Positions 4,802 to 5,821 of a stretch of DNA of 5,821 nt are shown here, piece by piece. How positions within the stretch are numbered: the first letter of the stretch is position 1; every line of letters starts with the position of its first letter. The notes beneath the pieces were generated by a model, which was given only the letters and a program-made list of their open reading frames with translations, was not told the DNA's origin and did no database searches. The position numbers were made by a program, and so were the translations under genes. The stretch lies in contig JAHWJV010000243.1 of NCBI GenBank assembly GCA_019348265.1, positions 1 through 5,821 on the forward strand. Direction: 5' to 3'. This DNA is from Gemmatimonadota bacterium. Its GTDB lineage: Bacteria > Gemmatimonadota > Gemmatimonadetes > Longimicrobiales > Longimicrobiaceae.

Positions 4802-5235
4802 GCGCCCGGGAGCCGGCGCTCCACGCGCCGGCCTCGCGCGCCCTGCCGGAGCACCCCGTCTGGCGGGAGATCGCCCCGGAGCTGGCCCCGTCGGACTTCC
4901 GCCACCCGGAGCAGATGGACGCCGCCTTCCTGCGGCGCCTCTCCGCCGCGCGCCGCAGGGCCGGGGTGCCCTTCCGCATCCTCTCCGACCACCGCCCGCC
5001 GGAGCGCAACGAGGCGGCGGGGGGTGCCAGGCGCAGCGCCCACCTGGAGGTGCCCTGCCGGGCGGTGGACCTGCGCGTGGAGACGAACGAGGAGCGCTTC
5101 CGCGTGCTGGCCGCGCTGCTCGCGGTGGGGTTCACCCGCATCGGCGTCTACCCCGCGCGCGAGGACGGCGCCGGGAGCCTCCACGTGGACGCCTCGGCGA
5201 GCAACCCCTCGCCGCGCGTCTGGACGCACGCGTAA
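4798..5235 (+). CDS. M15-type zinc peptidase, probable phage endolysin, 145 aa
   Basis: ATG 4798 overlaps the holin-like stop, with AAAGGAGGG about 6 bases upstream. The zinc-site pattern is SAHLEVPCRAVDL (residues 80-92), with His82 and Asp91, and SLHVD (127-131), with His129 and Asp131. This matches the S-x-H-x6-[RG]-A-x-D plus H-x-D arrangement of the M15_3 branch of D-Ala-D-Ala carboxypeptidase-like and L-Ala-D-Glu endopeptidase-like enzymes. The lead-in GGARRSAH, the G-V-Y-P turn and Trp142 near the end also fit. There is no signal peptide, so release to the wall would need the holin. Phages often encode this fold as a single-domain endolysin cutting peptidoglycan stem peptides. The exact bond cleaved cannot be read here. 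The VanX-type Glu three residues before the last His is Gly126, as expected if this branch uses a different acid. Confidence 0.85.
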   Translation: MSAREPALHAPASRALPEHPVWREIAPELAPSDFRHPEQMDAAFLRRLSAARRRAGVPFRILSDHRPPERNEAAGGARRSAHLEVPCRAVDLRVETNEERFRVLAALLAVGFTRIGVYPAREDGAGSLHVDASASNPSPRVWTHA

Positions 5236-5252
5236 CCAGCAATCGGAGCACG

Positions 5253-5271
5253 CCGGGAGCCACGCTCCCGG
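5253..5271 (+). repeat. Hairpin 22 bases upstream of T3
   Basis: CCGGGAG (5253-5259) is perfectly complementary to CTCCCGG (5265-5271), with a 5-base loop. It lies between the peptidase stop and T3. Its spacing to the terminator stem almost equals that of the hairpin before T2. Confidence 0.5.
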
Positions 5272-5279
5272 AGGACAAT

Positions 5280-5336
5280 GAGAGATCGGCCGGAAAGGCC
5301 CCGCTCGGCACAGCGCCCGGGCAGGGGCCCTTTTTT
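5280..5336 (+). terminator. Terminator T3 (family member 3)
   Basis: AAAGGCCCC (5294-5302) pairs with GGGGCC and TTT, with one bulged C, and the transcript would end in six Ts (5331-5336). The inner CTCGG/CCGGG stem contains a T-G wobble and holds the same CACAGCG loop. The leader GAGAGATCGGCCGG lies at 5280-5293. It ends the lysis block only 26 bases before the MarR-like start codon. Confidence 0.86.
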
Positions 5337-5362
5337 CTTCAAAACAGACCGAGGAGATCGTC

Positions 5363-5821
5363 ATGAATGCAGTTCATACACGTCCGTCCGGGGCCGTCCG
5401 GGACCCGGCACCAGGACGAGGAGAGCCTCAGCTGACCCGAAGGCTACAGATGCTTTCCCTGACTTTGCACCCACTCGGGTCATTGCTGCGCGCGGCCGGC
5501 CTGCTCGTGGAAATCATGTCGGTTTACCGATGGAAGCGGGCGCTGCTCGCGCTGGCCGAGGCAGCACCCATGCGGTCGCTGGCCGGGCAACTGCGCTGCG
5601 ACGCCTCCAACGTAACGGGGCTCGCCGACCGGCTCGAGGTGCGCGGGCTGGTGACGCGCGTCGGGCAGCAGGGCGACCGCCGGGTCAAGCTGCTCGCGCT
5701 CACCGACGCCGGCCGCGCCCTGCGGGACGAGGCGGTCACCATCAACCAGGAGATGATCGGGGCCATCGGCTTCGACAGCCGCGAGTTCGACGACCTGAAG
5801 AGCCGGCTGCGGGCGCTCATC
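5363..5821 (+). CDS. MarR-family transcriptional regulator (3' end outside window)
   Basis: ATG 5363 has GAGGAG (5351-5356) at 6-base spacing, and the frame stays open to the window end, giving at least 153 residues. The winged helix is clear. MRSLAGQLRCDASNVTGLAD (70-89) forms the helix-turn-helix, RLEVRGLVTR follows, the wing is GQQGDRRVKLLALTDAG (101-117), and a dimerisation helix begins after it. MarR proteins usually repress a neighbouring or divergent gene and release DNA on binding a small ligand. The N-terminal part is odd. The usual first helix and the GLT-x-x-Q segment before helix 2 are not recognisable, and codons 1-56 have 21 with A or T in third position against 4 in the next 97. 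Either the true start is later (for example ATG 5517) or the 5' end was replaced. It may be a host gene at the island border. Confidence 0.75.
   Translation, partial: MNAVHTRPSGAVRDPAPGRGEPQLTRRLQMLSLTLHPLGSLLRAAGLLVEIMSVYRWKRALLALAEAAPMRSLAGQLRCDASNVTGLADRLEVRGLVTRVGQQGDRRVKLLALTDAGRALRDEAVTINQEMIGAIGFDSREFDDLKSRLRALI

Noticed and set aside
1..5821. tRNA, rRNA, CRISPR array, insertion sequence or att core
   Set aside because: I found no tRNA-like fold, no regularly spaced repeat array, no transposase frame and no matching direct repeats flanking the island within the window.

Overview
This window comes from a very GC-rich bacterial genome. Most starts have a clear Shine-Dalgarno sequence, genes are tightly packed with ATGA or GTGA overlaps, and GC is strongly preferred at third codon positions. 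The gene content is that of a prophage, tailocin or phage-derived accessory island. No gene in the window identifies the host phylum. A lineage such as Gemmatimonadota, Myxococcota or another GC-rich group would fit, but I cannot decide between them.

Left part (1-746, minus strand): a two-gene regulatory operon. It encodes an XRE-type (cI-like) repressor, overlapped by 14 bases by the 5' end of a probable ImmA/IrrE-type metalloprotease gene. The window edge cuts the protease gene exactly where its HExxH zinc motif should begin. Positions 747-1005 form a divergent control region with two copies of TGTTAACATTG overlapping candidate promoters on both strands, plus a tandem pair of 11-base repeats. 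The first rightward gene (1006-1221) encodes a 71-residue zinc-ribbon protein with the CX2C...CX4C layout of the Ogr/Delta phage late-transcription activators. It ends at terminator T1.

Centre (1475-3997): a possible 32-residue leader peptide overlaps the start of a 572-residue tail-fibre or tail-spike protein. The fibre has a C-terminal S74-type intramolecular chaperone with a Ser487/Lys492 dyad. A 73-residue protein and a 135-residue DUF1617-like protein follow, and the block ends at terminator T2.

Right part (4122-5235): a lysis block with three overlapping genes: a one-membrane-helix coiled-coil protein, a two-helix holin-like protein and an M15-type zinc peptidase (likely endolysin). 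It ends at terminator T3. A MarR-family regulator (5363 to beyond the end) follows. The first 56 codons of that gene have base usage very unlike the rest.

The most unusual structure is the terminator family. T1, T2 and T3 close three successive blocks and share an identical CGGCACAGCG loop region, a conserved GAGAG...GGCCG leader and compensatory stem changes. T2 and T3 lie only 31 and 26 bases before the next start codon, with no visible promoter between. I therefore suspect they are conditional terminators or attenuators rather than plain operon ends. The window shows regulation, fibre and lysis functions but no capsid, packaging, sheath or tube gene.
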